Assembly: GCA_964221845.1 (NCBI GenBank)
Contig: CAXPZW010000026.1
Location: forward strand, 3,954 to 67,953
Length of the DNA: 64,000 nucleotides
Source of the DNA: CAXPZW01 sp964221845
Lineage (GTDB): Bacteria > Bacteroidota > Bacteroidia > Flavobacteriales_D > Sanyastnellaceae
Reading direction: 5' to 3'
Shown: positions 33,888 through 42,592 of the stretch, piece after piece
Layout: each line of letters begins with the position of its first letter
How positions within the stretch are numbered: position 1 is the first letter of the stretch
Notes under the pieces: model-generated
Told to the model about the DNA's origin: nothing
Database searches by the model: none
The model's input: only the letters and a program-made list of their open reading frames with translations
Translations under genes and position numbers: made by a program

Positions 33888-34586
33888 TCAATCCTTGACT
33901 TCCAACTTGAAGCCCACCCCGTGGATGTTGGTGATGGCCACGCGCGCATCTGGGCGCAGGTACTTGCGCAGCTTGGTGATGAACACGTCCATGCTGCGGC
34001 CCACAAAGTAGCTGTCGTCGCCCCACACCAGGTTGGCGATCAATTCCCGCTCGAGCACGCGGTCCATGTGCTCACACAAAAGCTTGAGAATCTCAGCTTC
34101 CTTCTTGGTCAGCTTTTGCTCTTCGCCGTCACGCTTGAGGCGGTAGTTCTGGTGGTCAAAGCTGAATTCCCCAATGGTAAATACATCGGGCGTGGCCGGT
34201 TCGCGGTTGCCCGTGCGGCGCAAAATCGCTTTGATGCGCAGCAAAAACTCCTCGCTTGAAAAGGGCTTGGTGATGTAGTCGTCGGCACCGCTCAAAAAGC
34301 CCTCCACCTTGTCTTCCTGCATGCCTTTGGCGGTCAAAAACACAATGGGCACATCGGGGTCAATCTTGCGGATGTCCTTGGCCAGTTCAAACCCGTCCTT
34401 CTTGGGCATCATCACATCGAGCAAACACAGGTCGTACTTCTCCTTGTTGAATTGCATCAGGCCCTCTTTGCCGTCGGGGCAGAGGTGCACTTTGTAGCCC
34501 TGCATGCGCAAGGTGTCCTGGATCACAAAACCCAAGTTGGTGTCGTCTTCAACAAGCAAGATGCGGGCGGCCGATGGGGTACTCAT
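33888..34586 (-). CDS. OmpR-family response regulator, RprY-like
   Basis: The product has 232 residues. The receiver (about 8-122) has the acidic pocket VEDD, the phosphoacceptor Asp in LLDVMMPKKDG, a conserved Thr in FLTAKG and Lys in ITKPFSSEEF. A winged-helix DNA-binding domain follows (about 138-230; KLTKKEAEILKLLCEH, RSMDVFITKLRKYL, HGVGFKLEV). It resembles RprY of Bacteroides. Its ATG overlaps the stop of the histidine-kinase gene (ATGA), so the pair is translated together and should act as a pair. Confidence 0.94.
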   Translation of the reverse strand: MSTPSAARILLVEDDTNLGFVIQDTLRMQGYKVHLCPDGKEGLMQFNKEKYDLCLLDVMMPKKDGFELAKDIRKIDPDVPIVFLTAKGMQEDKVEGFLSGADDYITKPFSSEEFLLRIKAILRRTGNREPATPDVFTIGEFSFDHQNYRLKRDGEEQKLTKKEAEILKLLCEHMDRVLERELIANLVWGDDSYFVGRSMDVFITKLRKYLRPDARVAITNIHGVGFKLEVKD

Positions 34587-35863
34587 ACAGATGTGGTCTT
34601 GAATTGCAGGGTGAAGGTGGATCCTTCGCCTGGAGTGCTGCTCACGTCAATGGTGCCGTTGTGCGCGGTCACAATCGTTTTCACGTAATACAGTCCGAGT
34701 CCAAAGCCCTTCACGTCGTGCCGGTTGCCGGTGGGCACGCGGAAGAATTGGTCGAAGATGAGTTTCTGGTGCTTCTTTTCGATGCCGATGCCGTTGTCGG
34801 TCACCTCAATTTGCAAGGTGTCCGGGTTCGGGTTGGAGGTGCGCACCGCAATCTGCGGTTCGCGCTGGGTGTACTTGGCGGCGTTGTCCAGCAGGTTGCC
34901 CAGGATGTTGGTGATGTGTACCAAATCGCCGGTCAGGTGGTGGGCCTGTGCGGTGAGGTCGGTGGCGATGGCGCCGTTTTGGGCTTCCAGCCGCACGGTA
35001 AAGGCCTCTTCCAGCTGGTGCAGAATGTCGTGGACGTCCAGGCTCTCTTGTTTGAGTTGGACTTTTTCGGGCGACAGGGTGGCGATTTGCAACACTTTGT
35101 CCACCTGGTTTTGCAGCCGCTCGTTTTCCTGATGGATGATGCGCGCATACTGGTGCAAGCGGTCGGGTTGGGCCGAGATGCCGTCGGATTTGAGCACCTC
35201 CGCGCTGAGTCGGATGGTGGAAATCGGAGTCTTCAACTCGTGGGTCATGTTGTTGATGAAGTCGGTCTTGACCTCACTCAAACGCTTTTGCTTGAGCAGC
35301 ATGATCACCAGGTAACTGAAGAAGATCACCACCGCAAAGGTCAACAGCGAGGAGATGGCCCAAAACCGCATTTCCCCCAGAATCAAGGTGGTTTTGGAAG
35401 GGTAGTACACCCCAAAGTAATGCCCGTCTTTGTTGAAGCGTTGCTGGATGCCAAGCGCCTCACTGCGCACCAGCGAATCGTTCGCGTCAAACGCAATCCG
35501 GCTGCCGTACACGATGGAATCGGTGAAGCAATCGTAGATGCCGTACTCAAACGGGCGCCGCACATCGGTGCGTCCAAATTCCTCCCGCAAAAGTGCCTCC
35601 AGCAAGTAAGGGTGGAGCGTGTCGTTGATGTTGGCGATGAAGAAGTTGTTGCTCTGCATCTGCACCGGCTCCACCACCGCCGAGTCGTTGTTCATCTCCA
35701 AAATGCGGTCCACCACCGTGGTCATGGCGCTCACCACCGAGGTGTTGAACTGCTGCTCCTGGATGTTGTACGCCCGGCGCACCCAATAAATCTGGGTCAC
35801 CACAACCGCCCCCAAGGTCAGGATGGCCAAAAGAATGATGATGTTGATCCGCTTGCGACTCAC
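34583..35863 (-). CDS. Membrane sensor histidine kinase, RprX-like
   Basis: No ATG opens this frame. I choose the GTG at 35863, giving MSRKRINIII and 426 residues; a TTG nine bases upstream is the alternative. A transmembrane helix (about 7-27) is followed by a periplasmic sensor of about 130 residues and a second helix (LLTFAVVIFFSYLVIML). The HisKA motif is NMTHELKTPISTIRLS, with the phosphorylated His. The ATPase domain has an N-box NLLDNAAKYT, DNGIGI, FDQFFR and GFGLGLYYV. It should phosphorylate the RprY-like regulator encoded directly after it. The signal is unknown. Confidence 0.92.
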   Translation of the reverse strand: MSRKRINIIILLAILTLGAVVVTQIYWVRRAYNIQEQQFNTSVVSAMTTVVDRILEMNNDSAVVEPVQMQSNNFFIANINDTLHPYLLEALLREEFGRTDVRRPFEYGIYDCFTDSIVYGSRIAFDANDSLVRSEALGIQQRFNKDGHYFGVYYPSKTTLILGEMRFWAISSLLTFAVVIFFSYLVIMLLKQKRLSEVKTDFINNMTHELKTPISTIRLSAEVLKSDGISAQPDRLHQYARIIHQENERLQNQVDKVLQIATLSPEKVQLKQESLDVHDILHQLEEAFTVRLEAQNGAIATDLTAQAHHLTGDLVHITNILGNLLDNAAKYTQREPQIAVRTSNPNPDTLQIEVTDNGIGIEKKHQKLIFDQFFRVPTGNRHDVKGFGLGLYYVKTIVTAHNGTIDVSSTPGEGSTFTLQFKTTSV

Positions 35864-35939
35864 AACCGGCAAGGTACAGCGCTCGTTGCGGGTGTGAAAG
35901 GGGGTTAACTTCGGATTAACAACCAGCGGAGCTGGTTGA

Positions 35940-36191
35940 GTGGGAGTGCAAGTGGAAGTGCAAGTAGTTAGTGCAAGGGGAGTTAAAAGTGAAGAGTGAA
36001 AAGTGAGAAGTGGCTATTTGCTGGGGGATGGGAAGGCGAAACTGTTCCTCCATCTGTTGGCGTCGAGTATACTCGACGCCGAGCACTGTTCACGCACTGA
36101 CCTCGCACTTGCCCCCCTTTCCGCCAGCCTTGCACTATCCGCTTGCACTAAACCTTTGCACTGGCGAAGCTTGCACTAAACCCTTGCACGA
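35940..36191. repeat. Intergenic element with GTGCAAG repeats in inverted arms around a palindrome
   Basis: The left arm (about 35945-35980) carries GTGCAAG three times on the plus strand, followed by an AGTGAAGAGTGAAAAGTGAG-like stretch. The right arm (about 36103-36189) carries the complement CTTGCAC or TTGCAC at least five times. The centre holds a perfect 22-nt palindrome at 36059-36080, half-site GGCGTCGAGTA. Related copies occur at 42376-42504 and 59161-59188. No gene is credible in this 300-nt gap. Confidence 0.65.
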
Positions 36192-36210
36192 GATAAAGTA
36201 TCTTCCTCCC

Positions 36211-36831
36211 GTGAATTATCTCGCGCACCTCTTGCTCAGCAACAACGAACCCGGCGTTCGGATTGGGAACTTCGCTGGGGACTTGTTCAAGGGTCGGCAA
36301 TGGCAGGAGGCGCCGGTGGATATTGGGCGGGGCATTCTGCTGCACCGCTTCATCGATGCCCACGCCGATGAGCACCCGGTCAATGCTGAGCTCCGGCGCG
36401 TGTTGCAGCCGTACTTCGGCAAATGGGCGGGCGTGGCGTTGGACATGTATTACGACCACATCTTGGCCGGCGAGTGGGCCCAGCATTCGGAGTTGACCTT
36501 GGTGGCGTTCTTGGAGGATTGCGATGCGGATTTTGAGGCGCGGAAAGGGGATACCCCGGCGCGGGCCTACAACCGTTGGCGGGTGATTTACGGGCACCGG
36601 TTCATGCAGCACTACGCCGATCCTGAGGGAATTGCGCGGGTGTTTGATGGCATGAAAGGACGCATCCCTCACGACACGGGGTTTGAGGCGAGTAGGAAAG
36701 TACTGGCACGCGAACGCGACGTGATCGCACGGGGATTTCACCGCTATTTCCCCCATTTGCAGTTGGCCGCACGGGAGCACTTGCGTAAACTTGCGGACAA
36801 CGAAAATCGGGAGGACGAGGGCCCCAAATGA
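36211..36831 (+). CDS. Acyl carrier protein phosphodiesterase family protein (AcpH/DUF479)
   Basis: The product has 206 residues from a GTG at 36211. The family opens with a 'NYLAHL' type motif, as here (NYLAHLLLS, then GNFAGDLFKGRQW), and no ATG lies near. Further family blocks are ILLHRFIDAHADEHP and a DMYYDHIL motif. AcpH removes the phosphopantetheine arm from acyl carrier protein in Escherichia coli, and the metal-binding His and Asp residues seem kept. It starts 20 nt after the repeat element, so its expression could depend on it. The activity is inferred from the family. Confidence 0.88.
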   Translation: MNYLAHLLLSNNEPGVRIGNFAGDLFKGRQWQEAPVDIGRGILLHRFIDAHADEHPVNAELRRVLQPYFGKWAGVALDMYYDHILAGEWAQHSELTLVAFLEDCDADFEARKGDTPARAYNRWRVIYGHRFMQHYADPEGIARVFDGMKGRIPHDTGFEASRKVLARERDVIARGFHRYFPHLQLAAREHLRKLADNENREDEGPK

Positions 36832-36849
36832 GCTCTCCTCCAAAAAGGC

Positions 36850-36857
36850 TAAATTTG
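36850..36857 (+). promoter_or_regulatory. Possible -7 box of the 261-residue secreted protein gene
   Basis: TAAATTTG is an exact TAnnTTTG match ending 29 nt before the ATG at 36887. No TTG is found at the -33 spacing. Confidence 0.4.
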
Positions 36858-36886
36858 GCTTTGCCTGATTAGAACGCTGTTACGAG

Positions 36887-37672
36887 ATGAAATTTGCACT
36901 CGCGCTGGTTTTTGGACTGTTCACCTTCTCCGCCCTCCAAGCGGGCACCATTGTGTTGGAAGGCAAATACCAGCGAAAGAACCTCTACGTGATCAACGGC
37001 ATTGCACCCGAGGGTGTGGGCTTTTGTGTCTTTGAAGTCACCGTCAACGGAGACGTCACCAGCGACGAAATCAATTCCTCTGCTTTCGAAATCGACCTGT
37101 CCATCTTCGGTCTCAAGCTCGGAGACGATGTGGTGATCGCCATCAAGTACAAAGACGGGTGCGCCCCCCGCGTACTCAACCCCGGCGCATTGGAGCCCCG
37201 TCCGTCGTTTGACGCCGTGGACATCCGCGTATCGGACGCAGGCCTGCTCACCTGGGAAACCGTGAACGAGCAAGGCGGCCTGCCTTACCTGATCCAGCAG
37301 TTCAAGTGGAACAAGTGGGTCACCGTAGGCGAGGTCATGGGCAAAGGCACCTCTACCAAGAACTCGTACTCGTTCCAGACCACCCAAGTGTCGGGCACCA
37401 ACAAGTTCCGCGTGGTGCAGAAATCGGCCGAAGGCAAACTCCGCAGCTCAGACGCTGTCGAATACGAAAGCAGCCGCGATGCGGTGAGCTTCATCTACGA
37501 CCGCCGTACCGCCGGAATCACCTTCAGCGCTGAGACCAATTACGAGCTCTACAACGCCTACGGCCAGATCATCAAACGTGGGTTCGGCACCACCGCCGAC
37601 CTGTCCAATTTGCCCAAGGGAGACTACTACATCTCCTACGACTCCACCACGGGCAAATTCTCGCACAAATAA
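36887..37672 (+). CDS. Secreted protein with a possible T9SS-like C-terminus, function unknown
   Basis: The product has 261 residues with a signal peptide (MKFALALVFGLFTFSALQAG). The middle part has beta strands and two Cys (GFCVFEVTV and KDGCAPRVL). A fibronectin-like section follows (LTWETVNEQGG... FRVVQKSAEGKL). The end, YELYNAYGQIIKRGF and LSNLPKGDYYISYDS, resembles the type A T9SS C-terminal signal (strand, 'L..G.Y'), ending in a Lys. I therefore expect export by the T9SS, but the similarity is partial. It may be the first gene of a run with the transglycosylase gene that starts 33 nt later. Confidence 0.75.
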   Translation: MKFALALVFGLFTFSALQAGTIVLEGKYQRKNLYVINGIAPEGVGFCVFEVTVNGDVTSDEINSSAFEIDLSIFGLKLGDDVVIAIKYKDGCAPRVLNPGALEPRPSFDAVDIRVSDAGLLTWETVNEQGGLPYLIQQFKWNKWVTVGEVMGKGTSTKNSYSFQTTQVSGTNKFRVVQKSAEGKLRSSDAVEYESSRDAVSFIYDRRTAGITFSAETNYELYNAYGQIIKRGFGTTADLSNLPKGDYYISYDSTTGKFSHK

Positions 37673-37705
37673 CATTTGACCCCCGTCTTACGTATCTCCT
37701 TCAGC

Positions 37706-39112
37706 ATGCGCTATGCTTGGTGGATACTGATGCTCTGCGGCTGGATGGCCTGCAGTAGCCCGCCTCCGCGCCCTGTGGAGGAACCCGAGAAGGCCGTTCA
37801 GATTGATCTGGACGCCATCCTGGAGCGGGGCACCTTGCGCGTAATCACCGAGAACACCTCTACCAGTTATTTCCTGTACCGCGGCCAACCCATGGGCTTC
37901 GATTACGACCTGCTGAAGGCGTTTGCCGGCCAGTTGGGCGTGGAGCTCGAGGTCATCATCAAACACAGCCCTTCGGAAATGTTTGAAGCGCTCGATAGCG
38001 GGGAGGGCGATGTGATCGCTTGCAACCTCACCATCACCGAAGCGCGCCAAGAGCACATGCTCTTCTCGGACCCGGTTGACCACACCCGCATGGTGGTGGT
38101 GCAGCACGTGCCCGAGGACGCGCCTGAAGGCACGCGCATCCAATCTTGGGACCAACTGGCGGGCAAAACCGTAGTGGTACACCCACATTCCAGCTTTTAT
38201 GGCCGCTTGGAAGTGCTCAACCGCGACAGCGCGCTGGGCGTGATCATCGAACCTGCCGACACCCTGCTGGACAGCGAAACCCTCATTGCGGCGGTGGCCG
38301 ACGGCTTGGTGCCCTTGACCTTGGCCGACGACAACATGGCGCGGGTCAACCGCACCTACCACCGCGGACTCAACATTGACGTGCCGCTGGGGCCATTGGA
38401 GCCCGTAGGGTATGCCATGCGCACCACCTCCATCGCCTTGCAGGACACGCTCAACACTTGGCTGGCTGGAGCACGCGTGCAGCGCAAACGCAACTACCTC
38501 GCCCGCAAGTATTTCGACTCCCCCAAGCAGCAGCACGACCGTGCCATGAGCGATTATTCCTCGTTGGCCGGCGGACGCATTTCGCCCTACGACGAGACCA
38601 TCCAGCAAGAGGCCGAGCGCCTGGGCTGGGACTGGCGCTTGCTGGCGGCGTTGATCTACCACGAATCCCGCTTCAACCCCCAAGCCCGCTCGTGGGCCGG
38701 AGCTTCTGGACTCATGCAGTTGATGCCGGGTACCGCCGCTCGTTTTGGGGTGGACAGTACCGCCTCGGCCGTGGGCAACATCCACGCCGGGGTGAGTTAC
38801 CTCAAGTACCTCGACCGCTTTTGGGAAAAACGCATTGCCGACCCTGAGCAGCGTACCTACTTCATTTTGGCCTCTTACAACGTGGGGCCCGGTCACGTGT
38901 TGGACGCCCAATGCCTGGCCGAAATGGAAGGGCTGGACCCCAACATCTGGTTCGACCAGGTGGAAAGCATGCTCGCCCGCAAGAGTGAATCGGAGTTCTA
39001 CCGCCGCGAATGCGTAGAGCACGGTTATTGTCGCGGGACATCTGCCACCCGATATGTTCGTAACATTGCCAGTCACTACCGGCATTACGCCAGCATATTG
39101 GACAAATCATGA
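37706..39112 (+). CDS. MltF-type membrane-bound lytic transglycosylase
   Basis: The product has 468 residues from the ATG at 37706. A signal with a probable lipidation Cys16 (GWMACSS) is followed by a periplasmic solute-binding-like domain (about 30-275; RGTLRVITENTST, GFDYDLLKAFAGQLG, DVIACNLTITEARQ). A lysozyme-like SLT domain follows, with the catalytic Glu in YHESRFNPQARSWAGASGLMQLMPGTA and the later SYNVGPGHV. This matches MltF, which cleaves glycan strands in peptidoglycan to 1,6-anhydro ends and is regulated through the N-terminal domain. The next gene overlaps its stop as ATGA. Confidence 0.93.
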   Translation: MRYAWWILMLCGWMACSSPPPRPVEEPEKAVQIDLDAILERGTLRVITENTSTSYFLYRGQPMGFDYDLLKAFAGQLGVELEVIIKHSPSEMFEALDSGEGDVIACNLTITEARQEHMLFSDPVDHTRMVVVQHVPEDAPEGTRIQSWDQLAGKTVVVHPHSSFYGRLEVLNRDSALGVIIEPADTLLDSETLIAAVADGLVPLTLADDNMARVNRTYHRGLNIDVPLGPLEPVGYAMRTTSIALQDTLNTWLAGARVQRKRNYLARKYFDSPKQQHDRAMSDYSSLAGGRISPYDETIQQEAERLGWDWRLLAALIYHESRFNPQARSWAGASGLMQLMPGTAARFGVDSTASAVGNIHAGVSYLKYLDRFWEKRIADPEQRTYFILASYNVGPGHVLDAQCLAEMEGLDPNIWFDQVESMLARKSESEFYRRECVEHGYCRGTSATRYVRNIASHYRHYASILDKS

Positions 39113-39765
39113 AGACAACAGGCCTGTTCTGTGCCGTGCTTGCCGCAGCTGTACTGATCGTCGGCTGCCGCAAAGACCCGGTGTTTGAACTCGAGATCAT
39201 TGGCATGACCACTAGCTCTGCGGACGGCTCCGCTTTGCCTGGCGTGCAAATCCAACTGTGGGAAAAAGTGCTCGAGGGCGGTTCGCTCAGCAACACCGCA
39301 GAGTTGGCGGCTTCGGCCACCACCGATGCCACTGGGGCGTACAGCATGACCTTCGAACGCCGCAACGCCTCTGAGTACGACATCCGTTACAGCGGCAGCG
39401 GCTTGGTGGACGGTTCGGTGTTCATCAATCCTGAATTGGTGGTGCCCGGTACCCCGCGCTGCGTCAACCTCAGCATCCCCGAGGCCACCAACGTGGTCAC
39501 CGTCCTGGTCAACAGCAACCCAGAAACGGTTGAAGACCAAATCGCCTTCCGCTTTTTGAATGCCACCTCGCCCTGCGTGTGTTGCAACAACGATGAGGTG
39601 GTCATCACCGGCAACGCCGTGGATTCCACCCGCACGTGCATTGAGCACTCGGGCAAATGGCTGCGCTACTTTGCCACCGTAGACCGCATCAGCGGCACCT
39701 ACACCATTCTGGATTCGGTGTACACCGAACCGCAGCAAGACGTGCAAATCCTGCTGGCGTACTGA
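39109..39765 (+). CDS. Lipoprotein with a Cys-rich motif, function unknown
   Basis: The product has 218 residues with a clear lipoprotein signal (AVLIVGC, Cys20). Residues about 28-110 look like a carboxypeptidase-regulatory or transthyretin-like beta sandwich (ALPGVQIQLWE, ATTDATGAYSMTF). Later comes SPCVCCNND with Cys156, Cys158 and Cys159, and another Cys in STRTCIEH, so four Cys and a His lie within about 25 residues and could form a metal or disulfide site. No family is recognised. It overlaps both neighbours (ATGA upstream, TGATG downstream), so it is translated with the transglycosylase and esterase genes. Confidence 0.75.
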   Translation: MKTTGLFCAVLAAAVLIVGCRKDPVFELEIIGMTTSSADGSALPGVQIQLWEKVLEGGSLSNTAELAASATTDATGAYSMTFERRNASEYDIRYSGSGLVDGSVFINPELVVPGTPRCVNLSIPEATNVVTVLVNSNPETVEDQIAFRFLNATSPCVCCNNDEVVITGNAVDSTRTCIEHSGKWLRYFATVDRISGTYTILDSVYTEPQQDVQILLAY

Positions 39766-40409
39766 TGCAGCACCACCTGCCCATCACCAAAACCGCGCGC
39801 TACTTCACCTCCCAGGCCCCGGGGGCACACATCAAACAGGTGTGGGTGGTGATTCATGGCTACGGCCAACTCGCCGAGTTTTTCCTGCGCAAGTTCCACC
39901 CTTTGTTTGCCGATGAGGTCTTGGTGGTGGCCCCCGAAGGCTTGCACCGCTATTACCGCGAAGGCTACAGCGGCCGGGTAGGGGCCAGCTGGATGACCAA
40001 AGAAGACCGCCTGTCCGACATTGCCGACTATGTTGGGTTCTTGAACGACCTCCACGGCCACATTGCAGCCCAAGTGGGCGAAGCGCAATGGCGGGTTATG
40101 GGGTTCTCGCAAGGGGCTGCTACTGCCGCGCGTTGGTTGAGCCAAACCCAAGTGGACATCCGCCAATTCATCGTGTGGGCCGGTTCCTTCCCCAACGACG
40201 TCAACCTCGAAACCGGGCGGGACCGCCTGAACGCCATGGACATGCAAGTGGTGATCGGTACCCGGGATCAATTCATCACCGAGGACCACATCCTGCGCGC
40301 CGAAGAGTGGTTCGCGGCCCACGACCTGCACCACACCCTGCACCGCTTCGACGGGGACCACGACATTCCGCCCCAGGTCCTCTCGGAGTTGCACGCCAAA
40401 TGGGGGTAG
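39765..40409 (+). CDS. Alpha/beta hydrolase, carboxylesterase/phospholipase-like
   Basis: The product has 214 residues and no signal peptide. The oxyanion region is VWVVIHGYGQLAEFFL, the nucleophile elbow is GFSQGAATAARW (Ser in G-x-S-x-G), the acid is probably Asp in GTRDQF, and the His is in DGDHDIPP. This is the order found in small serine esterases of the carboxylesterase 2/YpfH type. The substrate is unknown. Its start overlaps the stop of the lipoprotein gene by one base. Confidence 0.88.
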   Translation: MQHHLPITKTARYFTSQAPGAHIKQVWVVIHGYGQLAEFFLRKFHPLFADEVLVVAPEGLHRYYREGYSGRVGASWMTKEDRLSDIADYVGFLNDLHGHIAAQVGEAQWRVMGFSQGAATAARWLSQTQVDIRQFIVWAGSFPNDVNLETGRDRLNAMDMQVVIGTRDQFITEDHILRAEEWFAAHDLHHTLHRFDGDHDIPPQVLSELHAKWG

Positions 40410-40487
40410 CTGTGATGGAATCGTAACCTTATTTGTGGGTTCGGTTCGGGCGAGCGGTTGTATCTTGGGGCACCCATCACTGAACGG

Positions 40488-42284
40488 ATGAAAAGATTGA
40501 TGTTTTCCCTTTTTGCCGCTGCGCTTACAGTGGCCTCTCAAGCCCAGGTTGAAACCACCCTGCCCGCTTGGGAAACCCAAGCCGAAACCTCACAACGCGA
40601 ATCGGGACAAATCACCGGCGTACCCACCCGCGGCATTGAAACCCCGCCTGAGTACGACGCCCTGCGCAACATGGCCGAGTGGGAGGAGATTCAAGCCCTC
40701 AGCATCGCCTGGATCAGCTACCCCGGCATCCTCAAGCAAATTGTAGCCGCCGCCCAATCCGAGTGCGAGGTCATCATCATCACCGAAAACGCCTCCAACA
40801 CCGAAACCTACTTGCTTGGCGCCTCAGGCCCCGGCAATATCATCGACAACTTGGACAACATCACCGTCATCGAGGTGGATGAAGTGGACAGCGTATGGAT
40901 GCGCGATTACGCGGGCAACCCTGTGTACGGCTCCGAGGTAGACGACCTGATCATGGTGGACTGGATCTACAACCGCCCCACCCGCCCGAACGACGACGCT
41001 TCTCCGCAAGTCATCGCCGATCACTTGGGCCTGGACCTCTACTGCATCACCGAAGCCCCCACCGACCTGGTGAACACCGGCGGCAACTGGATGACCGACG
41101 GCTTTGGCACCGCCTTCGCCTCGGAACTCATCCTGGACGAGAACGACTCGGGCAACGAGTACGGCGTGACGGTCAAAACCGAAGAAGAAATCGACCAGAT
41201 CGTGCAGGACTGGTTGGGTGTAGACACCTACATCAAAATGGACAACCTGCCGTTTGACCTCATCCACCACATCGACATGCACATGAAGCTGCTCAACGAG
41301 GAGACCTTGCTCGTGGGCGACTTTGGCGATGAGTCGGACGGTCCACAAATCCAAGCCAACATGGAGTACGTGCTCAACAACTTCACCAACAAGTGGGGCG
41401 AGCCGTATGAAATCGTGTGGGTTCCCATGTGTCCTTCTGAAGCGGGGGACTTCCCTTCAGGCGGCTGGAACAGCGCAGCCTACCGTACCTACACCAACTC
41501 AGTGTTTGTTAACAACACGGTCATCCTGCCTACCTACCGTACCGAGTTTGACACCACTGCGGTCCGCATCTACGAAGAAAACCTGCCCGGGTACAACGTG
41601 GTCTCCATCGACTGCGACGACGATCCCGAGCCCATCATCTTTGCCTCGGGTGCCATCCACTGCATCACCCACTCGGTGGGCGTGGAGGATCCGCTGTTGA
41701 TCTCACACAACATCCTCGAGGACACCTACGACACCACCAACGACTACTTCGTGGACGCATACGTGAAGCACCGCGAAGGCATCGACAACGTGAAGCTCTA
41801 TTGGAAAACCGGCATCGACGATCCGTACCAGGAGCTCACCATGACCGCCGCCGACAACGACATGTGGGAGGCCTACATTCCCGCCCAAGCTGCGGGCACC
41901 AAGGTGTACTACTACATCCGCGGTGAGGCCACCGACGGCAAGGTGCAAACCCGCCCGATGGTGGCCCCAGAAGGCTACCACTTCTTCCGCGTACTGGACG
42001 AAAGCGTGGGCGTATACGAGGAGCAGGTGGCTGTGTTTGAAGCCATCTACCCCAACCCCGCCACCGCCATTACCGTGGTGCCCCTGAACTTCGTACAAGA
42101 ACAAACCGGCTCCATCACCATCATCGACCAACTCGGCCGCGAGGTGATGAACGTCTACACCGGCAACTTCCTGCTCGGCGCCAAGAAGTTCTTCTTCGAC
42201 GCCTCGCTGCTGGAGTCAGGCACCTACAACGTGGTCCTCTCTACTGACAAGTCGCGATTGGTTCAAAAACTTGTGGTGGAGTAG
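40488..42284 (+). CDS. Secreted peptidylarginine deiminase-like protein (PAD_porph family) with T9SS signal
   Basis: The product has 598 residues from the ATG at 40488: signal peptide (1-20), deiminase domain (about 40-415), a beta-sandwich domain (about 425-510; VKHREGIDNVKLYWKT) and a type A T9SS C-terminal signal (about 520-598; YPNPATAITVVPL, IIDQLGREVMNV, LESGTYNVVLS). Candidate catalytic residues are Asp140 in WMRDYAGNP, His261 and Asp263 in HHIDMH, an Asn in YTNSVFVNN and Cys392 in AIHCITHS, the same order as in the Porphyromonas gingivalis enzyme that citrullinates C-terminal arginines. Agmatine deiminases share the fold but are cytoplasmic and lack a signal peptide and a secretion domain. 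The substrate is inferred. Confidence 0.88.
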   Translation: MKRLMFSLFAAALTVASQAQVETTLPAWETQAETSQRESGQITGVPTRGIETPPEYDALRNMAEWEEIQALSIAWISYPGILKQIVAAAQSECEVIIITENASNTETYLLGASGPGNIIDNLDNITVIEVDEVDSVWMRDYAGNPVYGSEVDDLIMVDWIYNRPTRPNDDASPQVIADHLGLDLYCITEAPTDLVNTGGNWMTDGFGTAFASELILDENDSGNEYGVTVKTEEEIDQIVQDWLGVDTYIKMDNLPFDLIHHIDMHMKLLNEETLLVGDFGDESDGPQIQANMEYVLNNFTNKWGEPYEIVWVPMCPSEAGDFPSGGWNSAAYRTYTNSVFVNNTVILPTYRTEFDTTAVRIYEENLPGYNVVSIDCDDDPEPIIFASGAIHCITHSVGVEDPLLISHNILEDTYDTTNDYFVDAYVKHREGIDNVKLYWKTGIDDPYQELTMTAADNDMWEAYIPAQAAGTKVYYYIRGEATDGKVQTRPMVAPEGYHFFRVLDESVGVYEEQVAVFEAIYPNPATAITVVPLNFVQEQTGSITIIDQLGREVMNVYTGNFLLGAKKFFFDASLLESGTYNVVLSTDKSRLVQKLVVE

Positions 42285-42312
42285 CCGCCTTCAAGGTTGG
42301 ATGATATTCGAA

Positions 42313-42339
42313 AGGCCGCTAACAAGCGGCCTTTTTTTG
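42313..42339 (+). terminator. Terminator of the deiminase-like gene
   Basis: AGGCCGCT (42313-42320) pairs with AGCGGCCT (42325-42332) around ACA A, followed by seven T. It lies 28 nt after the stop codon. Confidence 0.85.
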
Positions 42340-42375
42340 TGCGCTAACGTGAGGAGTGTAGGTGGCTACTTAGGG

Positions 42376-42504
42376 GTTAGTGGAAGTGCAAGGGTTTAGT
42401 GCAAGGGAACACGGAGGGGAGTGAGGAGTTAAGAGTGAAAAGTGGGGCGCTCGCACTCGCGAGCACTCCCCCTCCTTGCACCAACCGTTTGCCTTCCACT
42501 AAAC
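42376..42504. repeat. Second copy of the GTGCAAG inverted-arm element
   Basis: A 31-nt left arm (42376-42406) is imperfectly complementary to a 31-nt right arm (42474-42504); both contain TTAGTGGAAG and GTGCAAGG motifs in opposite orientation. Between them lie an AAGAGTGAAAAGTG stretch like that of the first copy and a small GCTCGC/GCGAGC hairpin at 42449-42464. This and two terminators fill the 308-nt gap; I see no gene. Confidence 0.65.
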
Positions 42505-42546
42505 ACTCAACCCCCATGGCTTCCTTCCAACCCAGATATTCTTCCA

Positions 42547-42576
42547 TAAAAAAAGGCGCCTACACGGCGCCTTTTT
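42547..42576. terminator. Terminator of the BI-1 gene, bidirectional in form
   Basis: AAAAGGCGCC (42551-42560) pairs perfectly with GGCGCCTTTT (42566-42575) around a 5-nt loop. On the minus strand it lies 17 nt beyond the stop of the BI-1 gene. Confidence 0.82.
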
Positions 42577-42592
42577 GAATGAGAGAATGTCC

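Noticed and set aside
35940..36191. Possible CRISPR array
   Set aside because: The repeated unit is only 7-10 nt, spacing is irregular, orientation is mixed, and no cas gene is present.
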